The position numbers and the translations under genes are program-made. From assembly GCF_027214005.1 (NCBI RefSeq), contig NZ_JAPWGY010000002.1, positions 186,001-250,000 on the forward strand: a stretch of 64,000 bases of DNA. The letters run 5' to 3'. Source of the stretch: Kiloniella laminariae. GTDB lineage: Bacteria > Pseudomonadota > Alphaproteobacteria > Kiloniellales > Kiloniellaceae. The number at the start of each line of letters is the position of its first letter. Position 1 is the first letter of the stretch. The notes beneath the pieces are model-generated. The model saw nothing but the letters and a program-made list of their open reading frames with translations. It had not been told where the DNA came from and made no database searches. Positions 17,538 to 27,423 of this stretch are shown piece by piece.

Positions 17538-18617
17538 ATGGCAAACAATAAAACAAGAACCACCAATGGCCGGGGAAGGCTGTTCAACTCCATACTCGAC
17601 ACCGTAGGCGACACGCCCTGTATCCGTATCAACAATCTCGCCCCCGAAGGTGTGTCGCTTTACGTCAAGGCCGAATTCTTCAATCCGCTCAGCTCGGTCA
17701 AGGATCGTCTGGCGCTGAACATTATCGAAGCAGCCGAACGCAATGGCACGCTGAAACCCGGACAGACAGTTGTCGAGGCCACCAGCGGCAATACCGGTAT
17801 CGGCCTCGCCATGGTCTGCGCCCAAAAAGGCTACCCACTTGTGGTCACCATGGCCGACAGCTTTTCGATCGAACGCCGTAAGCTGATGCGTATTCTTGGT
17901 GCAAAAGTTGTGCTGACCCCCCGGGCGCAAAAGGGCTTTGGCATGTATCAGAAAGCCGCTGAACTGGCCAAGGCAAATGGATGGTTCCTGGCCAGCCAGT
18001 TCGAAACGGCTGCAAATGCCGACATTCACGAAATGACAACAGCCCGCGAAATCATGGCTGATTTTGCTGGACAGCGCCTCGATTATTTTGTCAGTGGCTA
18101 TGGTACAGGCGGGACCATTACGGGTGTTTCCCGCGTATTGCGCAAAGAACGCCCGGACACAAAAATCATTCTGACAGAACCTGCCAATGCACAGCTGGTC
18201 GGCAGCGGCAAACCACAGGAACGCAACGAAGACGGGACAGCCTCCGTCGGGCATTCTGCTTTTGAGCCCCACCCGATCCAGGGCTGGACTCCCGACTTTA
18301 TTCCCCAGGTCCTGCAGGAACTTCTTGATAACAAAAACTATGATGAACTGCTTCCTGTTCCAGGCGGTGAAGCAGTCAGTTGGGCGCAAAAGCTCGCGAG
18401 CAAGGAAGGCATCCTGACCGGCATTTCCGGCGGCGCCACCTTTGCTGTTGCCATGAAGGTTGCCGAGAAAGCAGCACCGGGTTCAGTCATCCTCTGCATG
18501 CTGCCTGATACCGGCGAGCGCTACATGACAACACCTCTGTTTGACAGTATCGCCGAAGACATGGATGAAGAAGAAATCGCCCTGTCGCGCTCTACCCCGG
18601 GTTATCAGCTCGGGTAA
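17538..18617 (+). CDS. Cysteine-synthase-like PLP enzyme
   Basis: Fold-type II PLP protein of the O-acetylserine sulfhydrylase group. PLP lysine Lys55 is in PLSSVKDRLAL. The phosphate loop is GTGGTITG, and the substrate loop is TSGNTGIG. At 359 aa it is longer than CysK (about 320) through a C-terminal tail with FDSIAEDMDEEE and RSTPGYQLG, seen in a distinct subgroup of the family. It is the last plus-strand gene of the D-amino-acid cluster, 137 bases after alr. It may make cysteine, or act on another beta-substituted amino acid; context does not decide. Confidence 0.85.
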   Translation: MANNKTRTTNGRGRLFNSILDTVGDTPCIRINNLAPEGVSLYVKAEFFNPLSSVKDRLALNIIEAAERNGTLKPGQTVVEATSGNTGIGLAMVCAQKGYPLVVTMADSFSIERRKLMRILGAKVVLTPRAQKGFGMYQKAAELAKANGWFLASQFETAANADIHEMTTAREIMADFAGQRLDYFVSGYGTGGTITGVSRVLRKERPDTKIILTEPANAQLVGSGKPQERNEDGTASVGHSAFEPHPIQGWTPDFIPQVLQELLDNKNYDELLPVPGGEAVSWAQKLASKEGILTGISGGATFAVAMKVAEKAAPGSVILCMLPDTGERYMTTPLFDSIAEDMDEEEIALSRSTPGYQLG

Positions 18618-18641
18618 AAGATTACAGCAAGGTACCTCATA

Positions 18642-18682
18642 AAAAAGGTTCAGGCGGTTTTCAAATCTACCTGAACCTTTTT
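18642..18682. terminator. Bidirectional intrinsic terminator
   Basis: A 13-bp perfect stem (AAAAAGGTTCAGG with CCTGAACCTTTTT, 15-base loop) lies between the convergent cysteine-synthase-like gene and malate synthase G. It ends in T-runs in both directions, so it can stop transcription from both sides. Confidence 0.88.
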
Positions 18683-18688
18683 CTTATT

Positions 18689-20863
18689 CTAGAGAGCTTT
18701 TTTCAACTCCAGTCGTCGGGCGTGCAGGATTGGCTCGGTGTAACCGGAGGGTTGTTCCCTGCCCTTGAACACCAGATCACAGGCTGCCTGATAAGCGATG
18801 CTTTTATCAATATTTACCGTCATGGGAGTGTAATCTGAATCATCCGCATTCTGCGCATCGACAACTCCCGCCATACGTTTCAGTGTTTCCCGCACCTGTT
18901 CTTCTGTACAGATCCCGTGATGGAGCCAATTGGCGATATGCTGGCTGGAAATCCGCAAGGTCGCACGGTCTTCCATCAGGCCAACGTTGTTGATATCGGG
19001 TACTTTCGAGCAGCCGACACCCTGATCCACCCAGCGCACCACATAACCCAGCAGGCCCTGAACGTTGTTATCCAGTTCGCGCTGAACCTCGTCTGGCGAC
19101 CAGTTGGCATTCTCAGCCACCGGCACGCTAATCAGATCATCAAGTGTCGCCCGGCACTGCCCGGCAAGCTGTTGCTGACGCTCCTGAACCGATACCTGAT
19201 GATAGTGCGTGGCGTGTAATGTGGCCGCTGTTGGCGAGGGCACCCAGGCTGTATTCGCGCCCGCTTTTGGATGTGCGATTTTCTGTTCCAGCATATCAGC
19301 CATCAGGTCCGGCATGGCCCACATGCCTTTACCAATCTGGGCTTTGCCACTGAGGCCACAGGCAAGGCCTGTATCGACATTCCAATCTTCATAGGCCTTG
19401 ATCCAGCGGGTGTTTTTCATCTCCGCTTTGGTAACCATGGGCCCGGCTTCCATCGCCGTATGAATTTCATCTCCGGTACGATCAAGAAAGCCAGTGTTGA
19501 TGAAAAACACCCGGTTTTTTGCCGCACGGATCGCTTCTTTCAGGTTCAGGGTGGTCCGGCGCTCTTCATCCATAATGCCGATTTTCAGTGTATGGCGCTC
19601 CAGCCCGAGAATATCCTCAACCCGGCTGAAGATCCTGTCAGCAAAGGCAACCTCTTCCGGGCCGTGCATTTTCGGCTTAACAATATAAACCGATCCGCTA
19701 CGACTGTTGCGCGGGCCACTGGATTTTTTCAAATCATGCAAGGCTATCATGGCTGTAACCAGGCAATCCATGAGGCCTTCAGGAACCTCTTGTTTCTGCT
19801 CACCGACCAAAATGGCCGGATTGGTCATGAGGTGGCCGACATTCCTGACCAGCATCAGACTGCGCCCCTGCAGATCGAACACAGCCCCTTCTGGCGACAG
19901 ATAGGAGCGGTCAGGATCAAGGCTGCGGGTGATGGTCTTTTCTCCCTTGGAGAAACTGATCGCAAGATCCCCTTTCATCAAGCCAAGCCAGTTGCGATAG
20001 ACCTCGACTTTTTCCCCGGCATCGACAGCCGCAACAGAATCCTCGCAATCCATAATGGTCGAAAGGGCAGATTCCAGAATGATATCCACCACCCCTGCCG
20101 GATCATTTCGGCCGATACCTCTGGTGCGATCCACTACAATTTCGAGATGCAGGTTATTGTGACGGAGCAACAAACTGTAAGCGGCTTTGGGATCCCCGCT
20201 ATACCCCAGAAACTCGGTTCCCTTTGCCAGTCCGGTGCGGGTGCCATCCTCAAGTGTTATCTGCAACCGGCCATCGCGGATGTTGTAACAGATCGCGTCT
20301 CGATGTGACCCTCGTTCCAGCTTTGCCGCCTGATCCAGAAAGGATCGAGCCCAGGCAATAACCTTTTCCCCACGTTTGGGATTGAACGAACTGCCCTTTT
20401 CAGCACCCATTGTTTCAGCAATGGCATCTGTCCCATAAAGTGCGTCATAGAGACTGCCCCAACGGGCATTCGCAGCATTAAGGGCATAACGCGCATTGCG
20501 GACAGGAACAACCAGCTGTGGCCCGGCCACGGTTGTGATTTCGCTGTCGACCCTGTTCGTCTCTATGGAAAAACCAGCTCCCACAGGCACGATATACCCT
20601 ATTTCCTCAAGGTAGGTTTTATAGGCTTTATGGTCTGTAATCGGGCCGGGATGTTTTTTGTGCCAGTTATCCAGGCGATCCTGCAGCTGTTCCCTTTTAT
20701 CCAATAGTGCCCTGTTCACTGGCATCAGTTCGTTCAACATTTTCTCAAAACCTTGCCAGAAGTCGGCAGGCTTGATGCCAGTACCGGGCAGCGCTTCTTC
20801 AATCAGGAAATCATGCAAAACCTTTTTAATCTGGAGCGCGCCGATCTTAATCCGATCAGTCAT
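18689..20863 (-). CDS. glcB: Malate synthase G
   Basis: Condenses glyoxylate with acetyl-CoA to malate in the cytoplasm. The 724-residue length and monomeric G-type architecture match E. coli GlcB (723 aa). Diagnostic stretches include [17 protein letters not shown] (about 264-280) and the acetyl-CoA region [16 protein letters not shown]. It is 122 bases downstream of allA on the same strand, so it is placed to take up the glyoxylate released by ureidoglycolate lyase and return purine carbon to the TCA cycle. A terminator follows. Confidence 0.97.
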   Translation of the reverse strand: MTDRIKIGALQIKKVLHDFLIEEALPGTGIKPADFWQGFEKMLNELMPVNRALLDKREQLQDRLDNWHKKHPGPITDHKAYKTYLEEIGYIVPVGAGFSIETNRVDSEITTVAGPQLVVPVRNARYALNAANARWGSLYDALYGTDAIAETMGAEKGSSFNPKRGEKVIAWARSFLDQAAKLERGSHRDAICYNIRDGRLQITLEDGTRTGLAKGTEFLGYSGDPKAAYSLLLRHNNLHLEIVVDRTRGIGRNDPAGVVDIILESALSTIMDCEDSVAAVDAGEKVEVYRNWLGLMKGDLAISFSKGEKTITRSLDPDRSYLSPEGAVFDLQGRSLMLVRNVGHLMTNPAILVGEQKQEVPEGLMDCLVTAMIALHDLKKSSGPRNSRSGSVYIVKPKMHGPEEVAFADRIFSRVEDILGLERHTLKIGIMDEERRTTLNLKEAIRAAKNRVFFINTGFLDRTGDEIHTAMEAGPMVTKAEMKNTRWIKAYEDWNVDTGLACGLSGKAQIGKGMWAMPDLMADMLEQKIAHPKAGANTAWVPSPTAATLHATHYHQVSVQERQQQLAGQCRATLDDLISVPVAENANWSPDEVQRELDNNVQGLLGYVVRWVDQGVGCSKVPDINNVGLMEDRATLRISSQHIANWLHHGICTEEQVRETLKRMAGVVDAQNADDSDYTPMTVNIDKSIAYQAACDLVFKGREQPSGYTEPILHARRLELKKAL

Positions 20864-20985
20864 TTATAAACTTTCTTTCGTCTGGGTATTATTATCGGGC
20901 TTTTTAGCAGCCCTTTTTGTCGTGTTTACTAAAGTGCGTTTTTAATATTAATACAGCAAAATTCCGGATTTACGATAAGGGTACT

Positions 20986-21495
20986 TTACGGGATTTGTAA
21001 AACTGCTGTTTGGTCCTTGAACCAACGTTCTTCAAGATTATTCCCTTTCCCCTTACGATCAACGACCAAAAACTCCTGTAGAGGAGCCAGGACCAACAAC
21101 GGGTGGTGCCAGATATTCCTAGCGTACTGGACCCCCTGCTGGCCTGATGCAAAAAAAGCCCGGCAGTTTTCAGCAGTCGGGCTTTCTCCTTGAGCGACCA
21201 CGATCAGCCAGGGGTCCGGGTGCATGGGAATGAAGGCCTGGCTGCCCAGAGGGTGGCGCTCAAGCATCGAGATTGTTATGGGCAGGGCGCGCGGTGTTCC
21301 CCTGAAAATCGACAGAATAACCTCGGCCTCTTCCCCGGTAACATCAACCTGTGCCAGATCATGGAACCGCCGGGTTGTTCCCTCATTAATCAAATAGCTT
21401 TTTTCATAATCCGTCTCAATCACCTGCCCGAATGGCGCAAAAGCCTCGGCAGTTAACGGTATAGGGCGGAGTACAAAGGGGTCTGGCATTGTCAT
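20986..21495 (-). CDS. allA: Ureidoglycolate lyase
   Basis: Splits ureidoglycolate into glyoxylate and urea. The 169-residue protein has the family features GQVIETDYEKSYLINEGTTRRFHD near the start (quoted here only in part: FGQVIETDYEKSYLINEGTT) and the cupin motif HPLGSQAFIPM with HHPLLVLAP later. It overlaps the allantoinase gene by four bases and ends the urate arm. The substrate would come from allantoate via allantoicase, which is not in the window. Confidence 0.93.
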   Translation of the reverse strand: MTMPDPFVLRPIPLTAEAFAPFGQVIETDYEKSYLINEGTTRRFHDLAQVDVTGEEAEVILSIFRGTPRALPITISMLERHPLGSQAFIPMHPDPWLIVVAQGESPTAENCRAFFASGQQGVQYARNIWHHPLLVLAPLQEFLVVDRKGKGNNLEERWFKDQTAVLQIP

Positions 21496-22415
21496 GATCC
21501 CTCATAGGGGTGCTGTTTGATCCAGTGCTGGGCGATATCGATCCGCCGCGCGCACCAGACCTTGTCATGTGACTGGATATAATCGACAAATTTTTTCAAT
21601 CCGGCAAATCGTCCGGGGCGGCCAATCAAACGGCAGTGCAGGCCAACAGAAAGCATCTTTGGTGCTTCGGCACCTTCGTCATAAAGTGTATCAAAGGCAT
21701 CCTTCAAGTAAGTGAAGAACTGCTCGCCTGTATTGAAGCCCTGGGCCGTGGCAAATCGCATGTCATTCGTATCAAGCGTATAAGGTACGACAAGATGCGG
21801 GCGATCAACCACCCGCGACCAGAACGGCAGATCATCGGAATAGTCGTCGGCATCATAGACAAAACCACCCTCTTCAGCGACAAGCTGACGGGTGTTTTCT
21901 GACGTGCGTCCGGTATACCAACCCAGTGGCCGTTCTCCGGTGATCCTTTTCTGGATCTCAATCGCGCGGGCCATATGCTCGCGTTCCTGCTCTTTCGACA
22001 TGCCGTGGTAATTGATCCAGCGATAGCCGTGCGAACAGATCTCATGCCCATCCTTCAGAGCCGCCTCAATCACAGCTGGATGCCGCTCCATGGCCATGGC
22101 AACAGCAAAGAGAGTGATCGGTATCTGCCGCTCGCGGAACAGTTGGAGAATACGCCAGACACCAGCACGAGAGCCATATTCATAGATTGATTCCATCGAC
22201 ATATGCCGGGCCTTGTCAAAAGCGGCAGCGCCGATAATCTCCGACAGGAACACTTCCGATGCCGGGTCACCATGCAAAATACAGTTTTCACCGCCCTCTT
22301 CGTAGTTCAGAACAAACTGTACTGCAACGCGTGCGCCCTCAGGCCAGCCAGCTTTTGCGGGTACCGGGCCATAACCGATCAGGTCCCGCGGATATCCCTT
22401 TTGCGCATCAGTCAT
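21492..22415 (-). CDS. puuE: Allantoinase PuuE (polysaccharide-deacetylase fold)
   Basis: Hydrolyses allantoin to allantoate by the metal-independent PuuE route, unrelated to amidohydrolase-type allantoinases. The N-terminal GYGPVPAKAGWPEGARVAVQ and the NodB-like stretch SMESIYEYGSRAGVWRI with SHGYRWINYHGM are family hallmarks. Length 307 aa is standard. Start and stop codons overlap by four bases with uraD and allA, so the three are translationally coupled. Confidence 0.95.
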   Translation of the reverse strand: MTDAQKGYPRDLIGYGPVPAKAGWPEGARVAVQFVLNYEEGGENCILHGDPASEVFLSEIIGAAAFDKARHMSMESIYEYGSRAGVWRILQLFRERQIPITLFAVAMAMERHPAVIEAALKDGHEICSHGYRWINYHGMSKEQEREHMARAIEIQKRITGERPLGWYTGRTSENTRQLVAEEGGFVYDADDYSDDLPFWSRVVDRPHLVVPYTLDTNDMRFATAQGFNTGEQFFTYLKDAFDTLYDEGAEAPKMLSVGLHCRLIGRPGRFAGLKKFVDYIQSHDKVWCARRIDIAQHWIKQHPYEGS

Positions 22416-22927
22416 TGAACCCGATCCTCCAGTCGAAAGCGGATAATCCGGGCGATCTGTTCCAGCGCGGTGCGGAATTCTTCTGCCGTATCGTTTTCAA
22501 GTCTGGCTTCAAAAGCATCCATGATCATGAACTTGGTCGCGCCTTTCACAGCAAAGATAAAAGGAAAGCCGAACTTCTCGCGATAGCGATCATTTGCGAT
22601 TGTAAAGCGTTCGAACTCTTCTGCCGTCAACTGGTCCAGACCGACCCCGGCCTGCTCTTTTTTTGAATCTTCCGTCAACTCTCCCGCCAACGCAGCCTTG
22701 CCAGCCAGATCGGGGTGCGCCCTGATCAGTGCAAGCTGGGCATCCGGTTCTGCCGCGAACATGACCTGGGCAAAAGCCCCGATCATGGCATCCCGGTTGG
22801 CAAAGGGGCGCTCTTTTCCCGCCAGTTCAGCGACCCAGGGAGAATGCTCGGCAATATCACCGAATGCCCCGGCAAAATCGGGGGCATCCATAAGGTTGAC
22901 TGCCTTAAGAGAATAACACCTGCTCAT
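22412..22927 (-). CDS. uraD: OHCU decarboxylase
   Basis: Decarboxylates 2-oxo-4-hydroxy-4-carboxy-5-ureidoimidazoline to S-allantoin, the step after HIU hydrolase. The catalytic His71 is in RAHPDLAGKAAL, and FGFPFIFAVKG (about 136-146) is the conserved substrate-side segment. Length 171 aa is normal. It is 30 bases downstream of puuD and overlaps puuE by four bases. Confidence 0.94.
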   Translation of the reverse strand: MSRCYSLKAVNLMDAPDFAGAFGDIAEHSPWVAELAGKERPFANRDAMIGAFAQVMFAAEPDAQLALIRAHPDLAGKAALAGELTEDSKKEQAGVGLDQLTAEEFERFTIANDRYREKFGFPFIFAVKGATKFMIMDAFEARLENDTAEEFRTALEQIARIIRFRLEDRVQ

Positions 22928-22957
22928 TCAACTATTTCTCCGCTTCTGCTGATCGGG

Positions 22958-24136
22958 TTACTGCTGGGCAATCCAGGCACCAAGAGTTGTCCGTTCAGCA
23001 TCTGTCATACCCGTTTCATTGCCAAGGGGCATCGCATCAGAATCAACCGCCTGCGCCTTGACCCGGTCCAGATACCTCGTGAGATCCTCTATTGTTTCTA
23101 GATGAATATCCTGTGGAGCTTCATCAAAGACCTCACTGGTTGGCGTCACCGCATGACAGCTGGAGCAATGGGTCTGAAGTACTTCAAGAACAGCCGTATC
23201 TGAAACTTTATCACTACCATAATCCCGTGTGGCCGGGGCAGTCAGAATGATCGCTGTAATCAGCCCCAAAGCCGCAACAGGAAGTGTCCAGGCGTACTGC
23301 TTAAAAACATCCCCGGCTTCATGACGGTTGAGCAGATGACGGGCAGCACCACCGATGACAATAATCAAGGCAACCAGAAGCCAGCTGTGCGGATGTCCGG
23401 TCAGCATAGGATAATGATTGCTCACCATCATTAACAGCACTGGCAGAGTCAGATAGTTATTATGCACCGAGCGCTGTTTTCCGATTTTACCATACTTGGC
23501 ATCAGGCTCTTCACCACGCATCAGGGCAGCCGCGACTTTTTTCTGGTTTGGAATAATGATTCCGAAAACGTTCACAGCCATCATGGTGCCAACAAAAGCA
23601 CCCACATGGATCAGGGCGCCACGTCCGGAAAAGACCTGGGAAAACAGCCAGCTCGCGCCCACAATGAGGATAAAGACACAGAGCGCCAACAGGCCGGTGT
23701 TTTTCCCCAGAGGAGAACGACAGATTCCGTCATAGATCAGCCAGCCCCCAATAAGACTTGCCACCGAAATGGCAATCGCCTGCCAGGGCTCCAGCACCAT
23801 AACAGTCGGGTCAATCAGATAGCTGCTGGCGTTGTAATAGTACTGAACCACCAGAAGGGCAAAACCTGTAACCCAGGTCAGATAGGCTTCCCATTTAAAC
23901 CAGACCAGATCATCTGGCAGTTTTTTGGGAGCGACCAGGTACTTTTCAACATTGTAGAATCCCCCGCCATGCACCTGCCAGGACGACCCGAAGACATCTT
24001 TGTCCAGGCCCTCGCGCTTGCGCAGGGAGAGATCAAGCCCGATGAAATAGAAGGATGTACCGATCCAGCCCACACCGGCAATAAGATGGGCCCAGCGGAT
24101 AATCAAATTAAGCCAGTCTACCGCAAATGATTCCAT
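22958..24136 (-). CDS. puuD: Urate hydroxylase PuuD with C-terminal cytochrome c domain
   Basis: Integral membrane urate oxidase that makes 5-hydroxyisourate and passes electrons to the respiratory chain without releasing hydrogen peroxide. About eight hydrophobic segments fill residues 1-310. The C-terminal haem domain has CSSCH at 324-328 and the probable axial Met in AMPLGN near 367. The N-terminal WAHLIAGVGWIGTSFYFI is typical. Length 392 aa. It follows 8-oxoguanine deaminase by 86 bases and is directly followed by uraD. Confidence 0.94.
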   Translation of the reverse strand: MESFAVDWLNLIIRWAHLIAGVGWIGTSFYFIGLDLSLRKREGLDKDVFGSSWQVHGGGFYNVEKYLVAPKKLPDDLVWFKWEAYLTWVTGFALLVVQYYYNASSYLIDPTVMVLEPWQAIAISVASLIGGWLIYDGICRSPLGKNTGLLALCVFILIVGASWLFSQVFSGRGALIHVGAFVGTMMAVNVFGIIIPNQKKVAAALMRGEEPDAKYGKIGKQRSVHNNYLTLPVLLMMVSNHYPMLTGHPHSWLLVALIIVIGGAARHLLNRHEAGDVFKQYAWTLPVAALGLITAIILTAPATRDYGSDKVSDTAVLEVLQTHCSSCHAVTPTSEVFDEAPQDIHLETIEDLTRYLDRVKAQAVDSDAMPLGNETGMTDAERTTLGAWIAQQ

Positions 24137-24222
24137 GTTACGTCATCCTTCCTGATGATCCTTGCCGCCATACGACGGTTCTTTTTTACTTGTTGTGTTC
24201 TCGCCCCCGCACAGGGAGCTTT

Positions 24223-25575
24223 TTAAGCAGCTTTGTTCGCCAGATCGATGGCGATATTGCGGTGCCGACGGAGCAATGGCTGGAGATCCAGCCGGGTTAT
24301 CCGGCCTTCACTAACCAGCAACTCCCCGCCCACCGCTGTGTAGTTTGCATTGACGGGATGGCAAAGCAGCAAACCGGCAACCGGGTCGAGCTCTGCGCCT
24401 GAATGATAGAGTTCATCAAGTTTAAACGCAGCAAAGTCCGCCTGATAACCTGGCGCCAGAACGCCCACATCACTGCGGTTGAGCACCTTCGCCCCTCCCA
24501 GCGTCGCGATTTCAATGGCTTCACGAACCTTCAAACCCCGTGCCCCGTGCTTGACACGTTGCAGCAGCATCGACTGGCGGGCTTCAGCCAGAAGGTGGCT
24601 GGAATCATTCGATGCGGATCCATCGACGCCCAGTCCAACCTTGACCCCCGCATCATACATTTCCCGCACTGGCGCAATGCCCGACCCCAGCCGCATATTG
24701 GAGCAGGGGCAATGGGCTACCCCGGTCCCGGTACGAGCAAACAGCGAAATTTCATCGGGATTCAATTGAACACAATGGGCATGCCAGACATCATTGCCAA
24801 CCCAGCCCAGCTCTTCAGCATAATCGCCCGGACGCAGGCCAAATTTTTCCTGACTGTAGAGAATATCCTCGACGTTTTCAGCAAGATGAGTGTGCAATCC
24901 CACGCCATAGGAACGCGCCAGCAAGGCTGATTCTCGCATCAGATCCCGTGAAACCGAAAAAGGGGAGCAGGGTGCCAAAGCAATCCGGATCCGCGAACCA
25001 TCTGCACCATCATGGTAGGTCTCGATCAGCCGCTGGCTGTCTTTCAAAATTGCTTTTTCATTTTCCACCAGGCTGTCAGGTGGAAGTCCGCCGTCACTCT
25101 CACCAATCGACATGGACCCCCGGGTCGCATGGAATCGGATGCCCATTTCCATTGCTCCCTCAATGGAATCATCCAGTCGGCTGCCATTGGGGAAAAGATA
25201 AAGATGATCGCTGGTTGTCGTACAACCCGACAACAACAGTTCCGCAATACCGACCTGAGCAGAAACCTTGATCGCTTCAGGTGTCAGATGCGACCAGACG
25301 GGATAGAGCGACTGCAACCAGGGAAACAGCGGCTCATCCTGTGCAAAGGTGCGGGTCAGGGTCTGATAGAGATGATGATGTGTGTTCACCAGCCCCGGAA
25401 GAACGATATGACCACTCAGATCAAGGACTCTGTCTGCATCCTGGGGCAACTCTCCAGAATTCCCCACCGCGGTGATGACACCATCCACAGCATAAAGAGC
25501 ACCCTCTTTCAGCTCTCGCCGCTCCTGATCCATTGTTACCAGGACACGAGCATTTTTGATCAACAGAGTTTTCAT
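24223..25575 (-). CDS. 8-oxoguanine deaminase
   Basis: Amidohydrolase that deaminates 8-oxoguanine to urate, giving a second entry into urate breakdown. The zinc site HHH at 66-68 in NTHHHLYQTLTR, the DEPLFPWLQSLYPVW segment (about 80-94), THLAEN for the third metal histidine and GVDGSASND for the aspartate are as in the characterised bacterial enzyme. Length 450 aa. It sits between the NCS2 permease (25 bases) and puuD. The related hydroxyatrazine/S-adenosylhomocysteine deaminase subgroups are the main alternative, but the urate operon context decides for 8-oxoguanine. Confidence 0.9.
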   Translation of the reverse strand: MKTLLIKNARVLVTMDQERRELKEGALYAVDGVITAVGNSGELPQDADRVLDLSGHIVLPGLVNTHHHLYQTLTRTFAQDEPLFPWLQSLYPVWSHLTPEAIKVSAQVGIAELLLSGCTTTSDHLYLFPNGSRLDDSIEGAMEMGIRFHATRGSMSIGESDGGLPPDSLVENEKAILKDSQRLIETYHDGADGSRIRIALAPCSPFSVSRDLMRESALLARSYGVGLHTHLAENVEDILYSQEKFGLRPGDYAEELGWVGNDVWHAHCVQLNPDEISLFARTGTGVAHCPCSNMRLGSGIAPVREMYDAGVKVGLGVDGSASNDSSHLLAEARQSMLLQRVKHGARGLKVREAIEIATLGGAKVLNRSDVGVLAPGYQADFAAFKLDELYHSGAELDPVAGLLLCHPVNANYTAVGGELLVSEGRITRLDLQPLLRRHRNIAIDLANKAA

Positions 25576-25600
25576 AGCGTTCTTCAGTTCTTTTGACTTT

Positions 25601-26923
25601 CTAGAGATCAGCTTCTTTTGGAAGGATCAGGTTAAGCAGAATTGCCAGGAATGCCGAAGGCGCCAGACCTGATGTCATCAGGATCTTTGCTGTTTCGGGT
25701 AAAGTGGCAACAGCTTCCGGGACTGACTTGAGCCCAAGACCAATGCCCAAAGACACGGCAATGATTACCAGATCCCGGCGCGACAGTTTGGTCATGGCCA
25801 AAAGCTTCATACCAGCCCCCGCTATCATGCCAAACATGATAATGGCCGCACCACCGAGTACCGCATTTGGCATGACAGAAATAACTGCGCCAAGTTTCGG
25901 GAAAAGACCGGCAATAATCAGGAAAACAGCACCACAGGTAACCACATGTCGGCTCATCACACCCGTAAGCGCGACCAGACCGACGTTTTGGCTATAGGAA
26001 GTATTGGGCATCGCCCCGAAAAGCGCCCCCAAAGCCGTGCCCAGACCATCAGCCATGGTTCCCCCCGCAATCTCGCGATCCGTAGCTTCCCGGCCTGCCC
26101 CACCTGTGGTAATTCCCGAAATATCCCCGACAGTCTCAATCGCACTGACCACAGACATCAGCAACATACCGATAACAGCTGCTGTGTTGATCTCGAAACC
26201 ATAGGAAAAGAGCGAAGGCAGGGCAAACCAACTCGCAGAGCCTACTCGACCAAAGTCCACCAGTCCCATGGGAATGGCGACTAGATAGCCGACAATCAAT
26301 CCAATCAGAATAGCCGAAGCTGAAAGGAAACCCTTGGTCAGGAATTTGACTGCTAGGGTGACCACCATCACCAATATGGCCAGAGAGATGTGATGCAAGG
26401 CTCCAAAATCCTCAACCTTGCCTGCTCCGCCCGCCGCATACTGTATACCCACCGGGATCAAGGCCAGACCGATGGAAAGGACCACAATCCCTGTTACCAG
26501 TGGTGGCAATATCCCGCGCAAACGACCAATAAAGGTCCCGAGAATAAAATGGAATACCCCGCCAATGGCAGCAGAAGCAAAAAGGGCTCCCATCCCGGCG
26601 GTTTTGACAATCGGGATCATAATCGGAATAAAGGCGAAACTTGTTCCCTGCACAATCGGCAAACGGGCTCCAACCGGACCAATACCGATCGTCTGTAACA
26701 ATGTCGCAATACCCGCAACGAACATGGCTGTCTGGATCAGGAAAACCTTGTCACCCCCTGATAGACCAGCCACCCCCGCGATAATAATAGGAACGGTGAC
26801 ATTGCCGGCAAACATCGCCAGTACATGCTGGATCCCCAAAGGGATGGCTTCTTTCATTGGCGGGCAATAGTTTGGGTCTTTCAGCTGCTCGGCAGTTGCT
26901 GCCGATTTTGATATCTCTGTCAT
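25601..26923 (-). CDS. NCS2-family purine/urate permease
   Basis: Inner-membrane nucleobase:cation symporter of 440 aa with the 14-segment UraA/XanP fold. The motif QNVGLVALTGVMSRHV (about 304-319) and the Glu/Gln-bearing half-helices of the family are present (ETVGDISGITTGG in the first). The start AIPLGIQHVLAMFAGNVTVP is the standard NCS2 opening. Urate or xanthine is the likely substrate, since the gene lies between HIU hydrolase and 8-oxoguanine deaminase in the urate arm. Confidence 0.92.
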   Translation of the reverse strand: MTEISKSAATAEQLKDPNYCPPMKEAIPLGIQHVLAMFAGNVTVPIIIAGVAGLSGGDKVFLIQTAMFVAGIATLLQTIGIGPVGARLPIVQGTSFAFIPIMIPIVKTAGMGALFASAAIGGVFHFILGTFIGRLRGILPPLVTGIVVLSIGLALIPVGIQYAAGGAGKVEDFGALHHISLAILVMVVTLAVKFLTKGFLSASAILIGLIVGYLVAIPMGLVDFGRVGSASWFALPSLFSYGFEINTAAVIGMLLMSVVSAIETVGDISGITTGGAGREATDREIAGGTMADGLGTALGALFGAMPNTSYSQNVGLVALTGVMSRHVVTCGAVFLIIAGLFPKLGAVISVMPNAVLGGAAIIMFGMIAGAGMKLLAMTKLSRRDLVIIAVSLGIGLGLKSVPEAVATLPETAKILMTSGLAPSAFLAILLNLILPKEADL

Positions 26924-27021
26924 ACTCTGTTTTCTCCCCGTTCATTTATCACACCGGGTTTTTCCGGCTTTTCTTTTATGGCAGGCCTTTCAAGACCGAT
27001 TCTAAGAAACTGACCGACAGA

Positions 27022-27369
27022 TCAGCTCCCCCGATAGGTTGAATAGCCAAAAGGTGAAAGAAGCAGGGGAACATGATAATGCTGATCAGCATCAGCAATG
27101 CCGAAACGTATGACCACCAGATCAAGAAAAGCAGGATCACTGAGTACAGCCCCGCCAGCTCTCAGATATTCGCCTGCATGAAAATGAAGCTCGTAAATCC
27201 CCGGAATAAAGCTGTCCTGATCCAGAACAGGGCTATCCGCTCTTCCGTCTTCATTTGTGATCAGTTCCCGTAAAGGGGCTGTCTCGCCGACACGAAACAG
27301 TTCTATTTTCAAACCGGACGCAGCAATTCCCTTTGCTGTATCCAGCACATGCGTCGTCAGACACCCCAT
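27022..27369 (-). CDS. uraH: 5-hydroxyisourate hydrolase, copy 1 (transthyretin-like)
   Basis: Hydrolyses 5-hydroxyisourate to OHCU. The 115-residue protein has the three catalytic elements: His in LTTHVLD, Arg in the central EDGR/IR regions, and [19 protein letters not shown] at the end, the family signature. I chose ATG 27369 by comparison with copy 2 ([10 protein letters not shown]); ATG 27378 would add three residues. It is the second gene of the urate arm, after LysR copy 1. A candidate regulator site lies at 27424-27453. Confidence 0.94.
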   Translation of the reverse strand: MGCLTTHVLDTAKGIAASGLKIELFRVGETAPLRELITNEDGRADSPVLDQDSFIPGIYELHFHAGEYLRAGGAVLSDPAFLDLVVIRFGIADADQHYHVPLLLSPFGYSTYRGS

Positions 27370-27423
27370 AAGCCTCATCCTGCCTTTTATTCTTTTTATA
27401 TGAGGCAGTATGTCGCAGTCAGA

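Noticed and set aside
19271-20308. 345-codon open frame on the plus strand
   Set aside because: Antisense to malate synthase G over its full length; no domain and no ribosome-binding site.
20897-20918. GGGCT/AGCCC hairpin with a T-run between allA and glcB
   Set aside because: The T-run is on the plus strand, where no gene ends nearby; it would not stop the minus-strand transcript of the urate arm.
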